This document shows, in pieces, positions 34,212-47,900 of a DNA stretch of 64,000 nucleotides. Position numbers and translations under genes: made by a program. Origin of the DNA: Limonium bicolor. Lineage: Eukaryota; Streptophyta; Magnoliopsida; Caryophyllales; Plumbaginaceae. Position 1 is the first letter of the stretch. Each line of letters starts with the position of its first letter. Under the pieces are notes generated by a model. The model saw only the letters and a list, made by a program, of their open reading frames with translations. It was not told the origin of the DNA and did not search any database. The stretch is from the NCBI GenBank assembly GCA_023374045.1, contig CM041780.1, forward strand, positions 31,924,337 to 31,988,336. Reading direction: 5' to 3'.

Positions 34212-36059
34212 GGTATCCCAAACATGCTTGGATTATGGGTAAGCCAATAACCTGATTAGTTATAGGTTCAGTCAAGGTCCTATATAGAATCGAAATAACC
34301 AACTATCTTGCATTTTTCGTTTTACTAAATTAGTATTCAAAGAATTATCACCGTTTCCCTCAGACGGACAGGGAAAGGGGCCATCTATATACTTGTATAG
34401 ATCACTTCCTCTAAGGAGCAGAAGTAACATTCCTTCCCATAAATTGAAGTTATCATGTTTTTATTTTGTGAGGTTCGATGCTGCTGAAAGAATTGAGTGG
34501 CTAGTGTTGTTTCTAGTAGGTGAACAGAATAAAGAACATGAAGATAATTAAGAACCAGCTGGAGAGGTGTGCCCGGTGGCAAAGTGAGAGGAGTCATCAT
34601 AATCCCAACGGCTTTGATACTATAGATGATCTTTATGGATCTGTTGGTTGTTGGAACGTAAATCCCAAGAATTTAATTCTTAGAATAGAATTCTTGGAAT
34701 TAAACATTCCGTTGTTTGGTTATCAATTTTAAAATTTTTAGAATTAGCTATGTTTTTGTTTGGTTGAAAATTATATTCCTGGAATCCACCTAGATTATAA
34801 AACACAATAACCATATTACACAAGTATTATTTTGTTTGGTTAGAAAATATAATTCTTGGAATAAAATTTAGAATAGATAATAACTAAGTTTATTAATCAT
34901 AAAATTATATGAACCATATAAAAAAATAATTGCTAAGTTATTATGTGCACACAAGTTGTTATGTTATAAAACAAATGAGATCTGTATAACAAAAAAAAGT
35001 TGTTCATGTATATTTTTAATGTGAAAACTTTTATTTATTGATTAAATTATGATATTCTTAGTATGCAAATGAACCATTATATAGTTTTCAACAAAGAACG
35101 CATGTATATGGCAAGGTTGTGAAAAACAGTATGCTACACTACTAAGAGTACGTGATACGGAAGTATCAATACGGATAAAACGGGGAACTAGTACGGATGA
35201 AATATTCTATACTTAAATAACAAAAAATTTATAATAAATATTTACAAGTAAGAAATATGTTCCACTTTGTACATAATATTTGTATTTGTTATAATACCTT
35301 AAAATTGTATATGTATATATTATAAAGTTATCACATTCTTAACCATAAGAATTTTGTAGAAGTTTTGTTAAGTGATATAATATAAGTTACATAAGTGAAT
35401 TTTAAGAAAACTAAGTAGAAAAAAAAGAACAAAAAAGAGTAGGATAGAAAAGTTATTTGTATAGCCGTGATTTTGACCTAAAAAATATTCAATTTATAGT
35501 TAATGGTGGTGCTTATATCATAATTTCTTTTTTAAAGTAAAACCTTATATAAGATTGACATCATTTTCTTTAAAATACTTAATAGAAAAAAGTTATTCTT
35601 CTTCTTATACTGTCAAATGGTTGTCTTTAATAGTTTATAGTATATTCTTTAAAAATACGGTAAATGCGGAAATACAGATGCAAATGAGGTGGATTTCATA
35701 CGACCATGTCAATACGTTTCATTGCAAAAACGGGCGATACACCATATAAACGGTCATACCGTACCGTTTTTTAAGACCATGGTACAAAATTGAAAAAAAT
35801 GAATTGAAGTAAATTAAGTAATTGAAAGAGAGAGAAATTTAGTTCCGATAAAAATGGTGTCAACTATGTAAATAAATAGTCTAAAAAAAATTAACTTATA
35901 ATTTAGCGCGGAATATGGACACGGCTCTCATAAGAACACATTTGGAATAGTAATTCTCACCTATTTTAGGGGAATAAAAAATGAGTACTTTTTTTTGGGA
36001 TTTAGATAATTCTCATAATTAAAATTCCATTAATCAAATATTGACATATCTCAAATTCC
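34212..36059. other. AT-rich intergenic DNA, probable MITE debris
   Basis: No coding frame of note. Repeated phrases such as TTTGGTTGGAAAATATAATTC (34660-34880) and AATTCTCATAATTAAAATTCC (about 36008-36029) suggest old small elements, but ends and target duplications could not be fixed. Confidence 0.4.
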
Positions 36060-36078
36060 AGAAATTCTTTTTCTATGC

Positions 36079-36658
36079 AGGAGCTCGCTCACGATGTAGT
36101 CCATGAGAGAAAAGCTCTCTCCTCTCTCCTCTTCTTCTTGTTCTAGTTTTTCTTTGTCTTCATGGTTTTACTTAGTAGTTCAACATCTAGTCTCTAGATG
36201 TTCTTTTGCTTATAATAAGTCTGTTTAGTTTCTTGTCTTCTCTCCGGTTAGGAGAGTTTTTTGTTGTGTATAGGTTGTGTTTTCGTTTCTTTGTATTTCG
36301 TGGGTTTTGGGTGGGATTTGCAATCATAGCTTCCATCTTCAACGTTGTTGCCAGAGCCGAAGCGTCTAATCTTTGCTCCGTGGAGCAGATGCCTGTCAAT
36401 GAAGTCTGCGTAGCAGACGATACCGTAAAAGCCGGTTGTGCCGCTAGCACCAACGGTGGTGCCGATGGCGGTAGCCATGGTGATGGTGCGTTCACACTAT
36501 CAGCGTGGAGAAGAAGGCAATCCAGCACACTCTATTTTAGAAATGACATATGTAACTTGCTGGTTAGGGAAGTTGACACATGTCCTACATGGTGTCACTT
36601 TGCATGTATCCCTTCTTATATAATATAATATATATCTTGCTTTTCAAAAAAAAAAAAA
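36079..36658 (+). mobile_element. Poly(A)-tailed non-LTR retroposon, 580 bp
   Basis: Flanked by a perfect 19-bp direct repeat AGAAATTCTTTTTCTATGC (36060-36078, 36659-36677) and ending in an A-run after TTGCTTTTC. This is the signature of target-primed reverse transcription. The body begins with a CT-rich leader and contains a 140-codon frame (36206-36628) with a GC-rich middle; no RT is present. It may be a LINE deletion derivative, a SINE-like element or a retroposed transcript. Confidence 0.75.
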
Positions 36659-36677
36659 AGAAATTCTTTTTCTATGC

Positions 36678-36987
36678 GAATCAAATGACCCGTTAGGTGA
36701 TAATATTCATTGTATTCACCGGAATGTTATAAGTGTACAGTATTCTATATATATATATACACACATCAGTAGTGGACTGATAAGATCAACAAGGGTTTCT
36801 ATAGAGTGGGCATGGGCCGGACCGGTAGAAATAAAGCCCAAAGATGAGAAGACAAAACAAAGAAGGGGCATTAGTACGGCCCGATACAGAGAGTCAGACA
36901 AAGACAAGGAATTGGGGAAAAATACAATTGTCGATCAAAGGATAGAACCCTAACTTGGCGTAACCCTGAAGACTCCATTTTCATTCG
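36678..36987. other. Intergenic DNA
   Basis: No gene or repeat recognised, apart from a short TA microsatellite near 36750. Confidence 0.4.
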
Positions 36988-37150
36988 ACCAGTCACATAT
37001 CTGTTTACAGCCTCAATTATCTCTTCATCTGTTGGGATAGTCTCGAGCTCACTTGCTTCTGTTTTGAAAATTCAAGCCTGGTTGTTTTAGGATCCGTATT
37101 TCTCCAGATCTGATGTGTCTTTCCCTTGATAGTTGCTTTCACAATCTCTA
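36988..37150. repeat. Duplicated segment, copy 2
   Basis: Second copy of 33381-33546. Upstream on the minus strand (37150-37330) a LINE-like coding patch can be guessed but is broken. Confidence 0.55.
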
Positions 37151-37615
37151 TTGGTGGGTCAGTGCTTCGAAGAGCTCCTGAAGTGCTGTTTCTCTCTGTG
37201 ACATCAGTCCATCCTCAATCGCTTGCTGCTCTGCTACTTTGTCAATATCTTCGATTTCTGAGCAGAGCATTTTATTACCAAATTTTGACTTGTTCCAAGG
37301 TTTTAGAGCCCTATTTCAGTTTTTTGAGCATTTGGTGCAGATTCATGCGCAGACTCGTTTGCGATTTAACATTACATGACATTGATATGGTGTCCATGGT
37401 AGTTTGTTTCCATTTTAGGAATGGTTTATAATCAAAATACAAATGGGTCGGTTGCACATTAATAAATAATTTCATTATTCAGTTTGGATGGAGGTCTTCT
37501 GTCCACCTTTAAGCACTCAATAAACGTGTACATGAATCCCGGCCGGCCGTGCGAAAAACTAAGGGAGTGTAAAGTGTTATGTTGTTTAGTCAATATTGAA
37601 GTTGTTGTGGTGTTG
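37151..37615 (-). other. Downstream flank of the MLO gene, likely containing its 3' UTR
   Basis: Lies just past the MLO stop codon on the minus strand. No further exon is visible; the poly(A) site could not be located by eye. Confidence 0.4.
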
Positions 37616-38906
37616 CTAGGCAGCAGCAGGGTGAATATGATCCTCATCTTGACTGGGGTCATTTACACTAACAGGATTGGCTAATTGAACAGTTCCTGCT
37701 TCGGTTGCGGTTGTAGTCGTGGCAGTAGAGGCTGAGGCAGCTTTTGATGATCTCTGAGCAGAATGAGTAACGGTACTATTAGCATCATTTGATCCTGATG
37801 AAGAGCTCCAAAGTCGACCTTTGGTAAATTTTAGTATGCCGTGATTTCTTTTGTTTTTCTGCTTAACTCTCTTCCTGGCTCCAATCATCCAAGACGAAAT
37901 TCTATCCTTCATGTAGTCTGTGAGTATGGCTTCTTTGTAACAGCTTCCCATCTTAGTTTATGCGCAAGGAGAGAGAGTCAGATGCTATACGTATGATATA
38001 TGTATTATTTGTATGAGACCATATATATATCTATTATATGCACCTGGGTTACAATTGCGTATAGTGGCAAGGTACTGTAACTACAGACAAATACGATGAA
38101 CACCCTGCGAATTAAGCAAATGTAAATCAATAAGCATGTGAGTAAAAATCCTGCAGCATTAAGGTAGATGATCGAAGAAATATAGTTATAATAAAAATGT
38201 ACAAGAAAAGTGAACAAAAAATCAATATTAATCAATTGTGGATAGTGAATTGTGTAATGTCCGTACGCTAAAACAAGTCTAGGAATTAGAAAATGGAGTT
38301 CACCCATGATGCAAGATCGGAATCCATACTCAGCCTGCAGACAAATCAAATCGATTAATATGATTATACATATGTATTCTGAATTGCAAGCACATATATA
38401 TTGTATACGAATGCTGACCCAAATCCAGAAGAAGAATGCAATCTCATAGGAATTCTGGAAGAGGAGGACATGAATCAAGATGAGGACAATCTTAGGCTTT
38501 TTGAACCAGAAGTGGCGGTCAGACACTTTGATGTCCACGATCCTGGTATTGCCACGACTTACTAGCCGGTTTGAGGCAACGTCCTCGGCCAGCTGGGCGA
38601 TCACGTGCTCCAGTTTCGTACCAACCGCAAGTAGTAACTGCATGCATAATAAGTCCATCATTGTTTTTAAGTTCTTCTAGCTATGCAATATGTAAGGATT
38701 CATTCTTTCATTTATCATGCTTGCTTTGCTTTGCTTTACGTACCAGGAATGGAATGAACGCGACCCAAAAGTAGGTATGGAAACCTGCACACCCAAATGG
38801 CAAGCGTATGAGAAATTCAAGGTAAGTACGTTGTGGCGTTTTATTTACTTAGTTACCTTGGACGTTGAGTAACAGGAAAACGACGGCGAACAACCACATG
38901 AACCAA
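37616..38906 (-). CDS. MLO: MLO exons 8-13 (residues 276-533)
   Basis: Exons 8-12 supply helices 4-7. Exon 13 (37951-37616) encodes the C-terminal tail: a basic amphipathic stretch with Trp (ISSWMIGARKRVKQKNK), the usual calmodulin-binding position, then a Ser/Thr/Ala-rich tail. The stop is TAG at 37616-37618. Confidence 0.9.
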
Positions 38907-41900
38907 CTGCAATGCATGTAAAACCATAGAAATTGTAAGTATATATTATGATAGGCAGGGGCGGAGCCAGGAATTAGTTGTTAGGGGGGCCAAAAATATG
39001 TTAACAAACATTATTTTTAGCTATATATATTAATGCTATGTAACAAAATGTTCAACTATTTAAATATACATTTTGTTTTATATGTAAACTATGTAAATTG
39101 TCTAAGATATTCAGCATCATAGAAGGAATAGTACATTAAGAAATAAAAAATCACTATTATATAACATAAATGTCAAAGAACAACAAAGTAAACCATTAAA
39201 TGATGGTACTAATAACTTAGCAAGTCTTCAAAACATATCACTAATCCAAGAAAAATACTTCAATCTTGTTTAAATATAGATTTTTTTTAGCTGTTGACAT
39301 TTCATTCTTACATTTTTGCATTATAAGTTGATATATATTAAAAGGTAGAATGTGATAGAAAAGACAAGGTAGAGATGGAAATTATAGGATTTAAACATGC
39401 TTATCATTTTTAAAATAATGAAAGATCTATCTATTGAGAATAGGATGGAGTAATAAACACCCTAAAAATACAGCATATAAAAAATGGCTATCTAATTAAT
39501 TGATAAGAAATTCAGTATATTTTTCAAATTAGTAAACAAGCATTTATGGTAATGATCAAATTATTAAGGAGTCAAGTGGAAACAATGAAAATAAGTTACT
39601 AATATACTATAAAAATTTGTATTTAAAAAAATCAGAAATCAATCATTGCCCAAAAAGAATTTTGTAAATGAAATCAACCATTGATATGAAAATCCTTAAA
39701 CAATCTACTCGGTAAGGTAATTGAAATAAACCAAAAATTAAGTATTTGCATTTATAAGTAAGGCGGCATTTGATTGGAAATGATTAGATTAGAAACAACA
39801 TAAAATATAATTGAGTATTTACCGTTAATGACGGATAATTGACACTTAATATATTTACTTTACATGATACTTTTTTTATTTTCTAAAATGTCATTATTTA
39901 TTGTCATTCACATGAATAATCTAACATATATACTTTCAATTTTTTGTCAAAGGTTGGGGGGGCCAAGCCCCCCTAAGGTGACATGTAGCTCCGCCGCTGA
40001 TGATAGGATATCTATGTACATACGAAGAGTTAATAATTAGGTCACTTACTTGATTCCGATTACTTTCCTGAAATCATCCACAAATGCTCGCATGATGTAG
40101 CCGTGGAAATCAAAGTGCGGTTTCTCTTTACAGTGAGCCTTTATCAACAAACTAATAAGTTAATCAAGTAAACTACTACTACTATTATATATTACGTAAT
40201 TAATTAGTGATCTTAAATTGATTATATGGGTACGTACATACCAAGATGAAACCGCGTCGCATGGTGTAGTACTCAGCTTCAGTAACTGAATGGTAAAATT
40301 GCTTCAAGAATGAATGCTGACATACATACATCATCCATCGATTTAGCAAGCTCAACAATCATGTTCTAGATTATGGTTACTCTGCGCCCACCGATCAAAA
40401 AAATAAAATAATATTTACTTACTATCCACCCATGGGCACCCCTCTCCAGGAACTTATCACCATGGGCTGCGCCAATAGCACATTCATCCCCTGTGACATT
40501 CATTTAAAATTATACTACAGCATCATCGAGCTTGAGTTGAGATCCATCCACCACAAATTTGATCAAGTCTAATTAGTATTAAACTTAAATATATACTCAT
40601 ATTACCATTTTCTGTGTCCTGCTGTCGATCGCGAATGGCTTTCTCCCAGGCTTTCCACTCCGATATCTATTAATATATATAGTAGTAATTAACAAATATG
40701 TATGACTAATTAATTAGAATTAAATACTAGTTTAATATGTCAATGTAATCACACCTTGAGCCGGCCCAAAAGAATGGTAAGGGCGCATACGCTAACGTGG
40801 ACCACCGCCAGCACAAAGATGAAGATATGAAGGTGATGTACTGCTGTCAGTGACAGCAACGGAGCCTTTCCCTGATGTCGTGTCATTCATTAACTTCACG
40901 CTTATGTTAATTCATCAAGTGTAGTGTACACACCTCACTAACTACTCCTTCCTACATAACTCTGGCATTGGAATTACACTCCCCTTTATTTCCTATAATT
41001 CCTGACACTACCCACCCCTACAGTATATTTTTTTTATTAGAGAACATATATAAACTTATTCAGAGTTGGCAGTGTTTGGTTTCACACAGTTCGTGATATC
41101 CTGATCAAATCAGTCTTACAAACTATTTTGTCTTATGTTATGGGGGTTATGTCGACGCCAAATGGTTTGATTAAGGATATTTAGAGCATAATTAGACAGT
41201 TCTGGTGTTCTGGTTCTTTGATGGGTAAAGGGATTTGTTGGCTATGTAAAAGTATGGACTATGGAGGATTGAGATTGAATGATCTTAATGACGCCCTTCT
41301 GGCGCATCAGTGTTGAAGAGTTCTAGATCAGCTGCATCTTCTAGCATCAAGAGTTTTGATGGCCATATATTTTGCTGAATCTGGCATTCTAAGCTATCAG
41401 TTGGGTGAGAGGCCAAGTTCAGTTTCGCCCTCACTTTGAGATTCTTTATCTTTGTTACAAGCTGGTGCTAGGGATGACTCAACCATTCGAATTACTCATT
41501 GATGGCTGTTGGCTAAAAAAGTGGTAAGCCACACTCTATTCGAGAGGAAGGTTATCCATCGATGATACTACTAGATGTTAGAATCAGGAAAGGATTCGAA
41601 ATTGGTTTACTGTTGCTACTTACATTCTCAGAACTGACTTAAGCATTTTGGTGCGTCAAGATGGGCGGTGTTGGGGAGAAACAAAACTGAGAATCTCTTG
41701 TCGAATTAGCATACCATCTAGCTTTCACCATTAAACCTCATAAAAAAAATCAACTTCATGCAAGAGTAGAATTTGTGAAGCTATGAAAAGACTTCACAAT
41801 TGCAATATTCCTCAGTACGAGGACTAATATAACAGTAGTGTAACTGAAAGAGAGGAAGATATATTCATTGTATTTCATTCATATCTCAGACGTACAATGC

Positions 41901-44900
41901 AGTCTGTATTTATACACAAGGGAGCAATAGAATAGACAGATCTAGAACATATTCTATTGGGCTAAAATGACTTGGGCCTAAGATATAACTGGACTAGGAC
42001 ATTAGTCTTGGTATGCCCCCTCGATTGGAGCATGGGTGAGGCCAAGCGATGATCGTAAATGCTGAAAGCGAGCAGTTGTCAATGGTTTGGTAAGTAAGTC
42101 AGCAAGCTGATCTTCTCCACTAAGATGGCGGACAGACAGAGCCTTTGCACTTACCCGTTCACGAACAAAGTGAACATCGAGCCCCACATGTTTGGTTTTA
42201 TAGTGAAGGACAGGATTTGCTGCTAAGTAGGTAGCTCCCAAGTTGTCACAGAAAATAGTGGGAGCAGTGGGCAGAGCAATACACAGCTCCTGGAGAAGTT
42301 GCTGTATCCAGATGAGTTCAGCAGCTCCTGAAGCAACTGCTCTATACTCGGCCTCGGTTGTAGACCGGGCAACAGTATTCTGTTTCTTCGAAAGCCACGA
42401 AACAAGAGAAGACCCAAAATATATGGCATAAGCAGAGGTGGATCTGCGATCAGTAGGATTGGTGGCCCAGTCTGCATCTGTATAGGCTGTGAGAGAAACG
42501 TTGGAGTGAGCAGGAAGATAGAGATGAAGCTCTGTTGTTCCATTGAGATAACGAATAATGCGTTTGAGAGCTGTCCAGTGGATATGGGTAGGATGATGCA
42601 TAAACTGACACAGTTTATTAACTGCATAAGACACATCAGGTCGAGTGAGGCTAAGGTATTGCAATCTGCCAAGAAGACTGCGGAAGAGAGTAACATCAGG
42701 AAAGGGGGGGCTGTCGGTATTGTGAAGTGTAGAACCGTGAGCAATGGGTGTAGAGACAGGCTTACAGTGAGTCATATTAGCTTGGGTAACAAGGTCAGTA
42801 ATGTATTTCTTTTGAGATAGAAAAAGACCCTGCTGATTACGAAGAACTTGAACACCAAGAAAGTAAGAGAGGGGACCCAAATCTCGGACCGGAAAATGTT
42901 GTGATAAGGTGGATATAAATTGGGTGAGAAGGGTAGAAGAAGAGCCTGTGAGAATGATATCATCCACATACACCAAGAGGAATAATAAATCACCGGCATT
43001 AGAGAAGACAAACAGAGACGGATCAGATTTAGAGGGAGTAAATCCGAGAGAGAGGAGAGTGGAACTGAATTTGTCGAACCAAGCCCTTGGAGCCTGCTTG
43101 AGGCCATAGATAGACTTCCGAAGCTTGCACACATGAGAAGGGTACTGAGGATTGATGAATCCAGGCGGCTGTTTCATATACACATCCTCAGAGATGTCAC
43201 CATGGAGAAAGGCATTAGAGATGTCCAGCTGTTAAAGAGGCCATTGACGCATAACAGCAATGGAGAGAATGAGTCGAATGGTGACTGGTTTGATCACCGG
43301 ACTGAAGGTTTCAAAGTAATCTGATCCATAAGTCTGAGAGTAACCTTGAGCCACTAATCTGGCTTTGCGTCTCTCAACAGATCCATCAGCATGAAGTTTT
43401 GTCTTGAGAATCCACTTACATCCAAGGACTGTTTTACCAGAGGGAGGAGGAACAAGAATCCAAGTGCCAGTTTGAAGAAGAGCATTGTATTCCTTCTCAA
43501 TAGCTTGGTACCAGCAAGGGATTTGAAGAGCCTGCGCAAAGGTGGGAGAATCGGGTATAATATCAGATGTGGGTGATTTGTGAGTGAGCCATGCCACAGT
43601 ACCATCGGTTCGAACTAATGGTTTGTGAATGTTGTCTTTTGCTCGAGTAAGCATAGGATGACCAGAAGTTTGAGGAGCTGGTTGGGAAAGAGTAGTAGTG
43701 GTAGGAGGTAATTCGGGGCTCATGTGGGTAGGAGGAGGAGAAGCTGTGGCGGAAGAGGGAGGAGATGTAGTGGAGGGAGAAGAAACTGTAGCAGGTAAAA
43801 CGGTGGGCTGTGTAGTATAAGTGGTGACTGATAATTCAGGAATAGTAGGTGGTATGGAGGGACCAGGCAGAGATGAAGACTGAGAGAAAGGGAAGACTGT
43901 TTCATCAAAGTATACATCACGTGAGATGTATAACCGGCCACTGTTTTTATCCAGACAGAAGTAACCTTTGTGTTGAGAACTATATCCCAAAAAAACACAC
44001 AAAGAGCTGCGAAAGGAGAACTTATGCTGGTTGTAAGGCCTTAAATTTGGCCATGCGGCACATCCAAACACCTTTAAGAAGGTGTAATCAGGTGTTTTAT
44101 GAAAGAGCAGCTCATAAGGAGATTTGTACTGGAGGATGCTGGATGGAGTACGATTCAGGAGGTACACAGCTGTAAAAAATGCATAATCCCAGTAACGAAG
44201 AGGAACAGAAGAGTGATGAAGTAAGGCTAGCCCCCTGTCAACAATTATCCTATGACGATTTTCAATGCTCCCATTTTGTGAATGAGCGTATGGGCAAGTA
44301 ATGCGATGTAGAATTCCATTATCACGAAAGCATTGAGCAAGGGGTTTGAATTCACCGCCACCATCTGTTTGAACTTGTTGTATAATTGCATTAAACTGAG
44401 TTTTAACATAGGCCATAAACTGAGTAACAGCAGCTGTAACTTGAGACTTTTGTGACAGTGTAAAAAGCCAAACATATTTTGTGCAATCATCAATGATTGA
44501 CAGATAAAACCGACAGCCATTTTTTCCAAGTAAAGGGGCTGGACCCCATACATCCATAAACAGAAGCATAAAGGGCTTAGGAGAATGAGAGGAAGAAGGG
44601 GAATGTACTAGAGAGTGAGACTTGCCCATTCTACAACCAAAACACGACAAGGATTTAGTAGACTTTTCTGTGCAAGGTAACAGAAACTTATTCACAGTAT
44701 ATATAGTAATTCTATCAGAGGGATGTCCAAGCCGGAGATGCCAGGTCTTGAAGTTTGTTTTAGCAGTATAATGAGCAGCAGAAACAGGTGTAGAGGCCGC
44801 AGGTTCTGGGTCAAAATTGTAGAGGCCATCCTTAAGACCGCCTCTCATGAGGATAGCTTGGGTTTCCTTGTCCTTCACCAGAAAACAATTAGAGTGAAAC

Positions 44901-47900
44901 TCAAAAATCACTCCATTATCATCACAAAATTTCTTAACAGACAACAGATTCTTCGTGACAGATGGAACATGAAATATATGAGATAATCTGAAGACACGAT
45001 TAGAAGATGAGAGATAACCATGGCCTTGGTTCTCGATACTGATATATGAACCATCACTAGTAGTCACAGCATCATTGCCACAGTAGGACTGATTCCCAAG
45101 GTTTAAGTTGGACAGATCATGCGTAAAATGATCAGTAGCTCCAGTATCCGGGTACCACGAGGCATCAACATAACCAGATCTAGTCCCAGTGGAGTAGTTG
45201 GTGTTGTAATTAGTAGGAGGAACAGGTTGATACGCATGATTATAACGGTGATAGCAAGCATTAGCTCTGTGTCCTGGCTTTTCACAGATTTGACAGACAG
45301 GACGAGAATCAGATTTACCATTAAAATAGGAAGAAGACGAGGATCTACCTCCTGAATAAGAAGTTCCACGTCCTCGACTGTTGCCTCTGGAAGAACGACC
45401 ACCCCTGGACTTTCCACCGCCACGAGACTGATATGAGTTGCGATTAGTGTTGTTCACACTATTCGATTGGCCAGCCTCATTTTGGACAGAGGTATTGTTG
45501 GCTGACAGAGAGGAGTTGGTGACGCTGTTACTTACAGCACTGCGGTTCAGACGATTCTCAACTGCAAAGAGTTGGCTCAGCATAGAAGTTAAACTGAGGG
45601 TGGTGGTCTGACTTAGAAGGATCGTGGAAATCGATTCATACTCATCAGGAAGGTCGTGAATGATACAGTAACACAGATCTGATTCAGATACTGCAGATCC
45701 AGCAGCTGCAAGTGACGACGCCAGTCGTCTAGCGCGATTAACATACGCTGCTATGGAGTCGGAGTCCTTGCGAATGGAGAAGAGCTGGAATCGAAGTTGT
45801 TGGAGGCGAGCTTGAGCTTGAGATGCATAGATCTCGTGTAAGTAGCTCCAGATTTGTGAAGATGTTTCACAGTCGATCACTTGCCCCTGAATATCCTCCG
45901 TGAGAGAGGTCATGAGAATGGAGAAGACCAGTTGGTCTTGCTGTTTCCAAGCTGTATAATCAGGATTTGGGGCGCCGTTGATTTCTGACTGAGGAATGGA
46001 GCTAGATCCATTGACATTGTCAAACAGATTGTAGCCTTTGAGGAAGGACTCAAGTTGTTTCTTCCATAGTGGATAGTTTTCTCCAGTGAGTTTGTGGAAA
46101 GAAGCCGCTGGGCTAATCAGGTTTGGGATGGAAAAATTACTGGACATAGTAGTGTTTGGGGTTTGCGTGGACGAGGAAGAATGTTGAATGGAAGAAGGTG
46201 TTTCAGGAGCCATTATCAAAGCCAAAGCTCTGATACCATACGGGGACTAATATAACAGTAGTGTAACTGAAAGAGAGGAAGATATATTCATTGTATTTCA
46301 TTCATATCTCAGACGTACAATGCAGTCTGTATTTATACACAAGGGAGCAATAGAATAGACAGATCTAGAACATATTCTATTGGGCTAAAATGACTTGGGC
46401 CTAAGATATAACTGGACTAGGACATTAGTCTTGGTACTCAGCCTATTCGTTTAGTAGCCTGGAAAGTCTTGCAAGGTATAATTCCATGTCTTGCTTTAAT
46501 TCTAAGTCGATGTCGTGATATAGTGGTAGAGTGGTGTTCCTTTTTAATGGTTATGAGAATATGGTGCACGTATTTTCGCAATGTCCTGAGGTTAAAAAAA
46601 TGGTGGCGAGTTGAGGGTATTGAGTGCCCATATAGCGTTGTCGATGATAATGTGTTATGATAATCTATTTTTGCTTAACTAAAGGTATTACACCGGTTAA
46701 GAATGTGCTTGTCTTACTTTGGAAATTATGGTTCGCAAGGTTCAAATATGATTATGAACGGGTTAATGATTTCAGTATGGGAATGGACCAGCTCAAACCT
46801 TCTTAGATTTGGCTTGAACAGTTAGAACATCAGCTATTAATGTCACCAATGAACCTTAGTTTACACGGAATAATGCGGTGGACATTAATGTTGATGGAAG
46901 TGTAGGAGCCCATGGTTACAAATAGGGGTGGTTTGTAAATTCGCGGATGGCTGTGTTCTTGCTGCAGGGATCGCATATGGTTTGATCAAATTCCCCGGGA
47001 ACCAACGGTGGTTGAAGCAGGCATTAGTGTTTGGGTGCACTTGGAGAGTCGCCTTGGTACTCAAATGATTTGTTTGTTCTCGGACTGCCTATCAAATGTT
47101 AACTTCCTGAAGAGAGTTGGTGATTGAGTAGGATGGAAGTCAAGCTTGTGTCGCGAGATGTTTTGGCTTCTATATTTCAAAGAGTCATTTGGACTCATGG
47201 AGCAAGTAATGTAGCAGTACATACCTTTGCAGCTCGACAAGGCTAGCATGTTGGTGTATAGTGTAATCACATTCCAACTTGTATCTAATTTATAATCTAG
47301 TGATAATGAAGGTCTATGTTAAAAAGAAAACACATTTTATCATTTCGTGATGTAAATACATCAAGGTTCTTAATTTGGATTTAGATATATGTATTGTGTT
47401 TCTATCTTAGAGGGTCGACTATTTTTTAATATAGTATATATAACTTTAAAACACATAATTAATGATATTCAAAGGCATAAGGCACTGGAAAATTACATCC
47501 TCCACCCGTGACATTTGATGAAATTACACACCCGACCCACGAGATTTTAAAAATGACTTTCCCCACTCATGTGGTTTTCCTATTTTTACATCAAACAACT
47601 TTTTTAATTTTCTTTCAACTTAGGAGATGCTTAAATGTTATCTAAAATTGATGACACATGGATGATGCAAAGGTTTATATTTTGGTCCAATGCAAAATTC
47701 AAAGTTTTTTTAGCTCACATTTGATATGTGAGACCCAATGAACACACATTCACATGTCACATGTTTTATTGGGCCACATGGATCATATATGAGCTTAAAA
47801 AACTTTGGATTTTGTGTCAAACTAAGATATAACACTTTAGCATCGTCTGTGTTAAGTTTTTTATTAACTTTTGACAACATTTAAGCATCCCTTCAACTGA

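Larger units (their letters stand above)
41811..46441 (-). mobile_element. Near-intact Ty1/copia element inside LINE, MLO intron 2
   Basis: 198-bp LTRs (41816-42013, 46239-46436) that differ at one base by my reading, with target duplication CTCAG at 41811-41815 and 46437-46441. The primer site TGGTATCAGAGC abuts the 5' LTR and a G-rich polypurine tract abuts the 3' LTR. LTR ends are TA...TA rather than TG...CA. One polyprotein frame fills the interior with a single stop. It lies in the same orientation as MLO, so its LTR signals could affect the host transcript. Confidence 0.95.

Noticed and set aside
36206..36628. 140-codon frame as a host gene
   Set aside because: It lies wholly inside a retroposon bounded by target duplications; no domain recognised.
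42223..43134. Alternative frames within the copia pol
   Set aside because: Shadows of the polyprotein frame.
46225..46225. Upstream non-ATG start for the copia polyprotein
   Set aside because: That codon is TTG next to the primer site; the first ATG is at 46213-46211.
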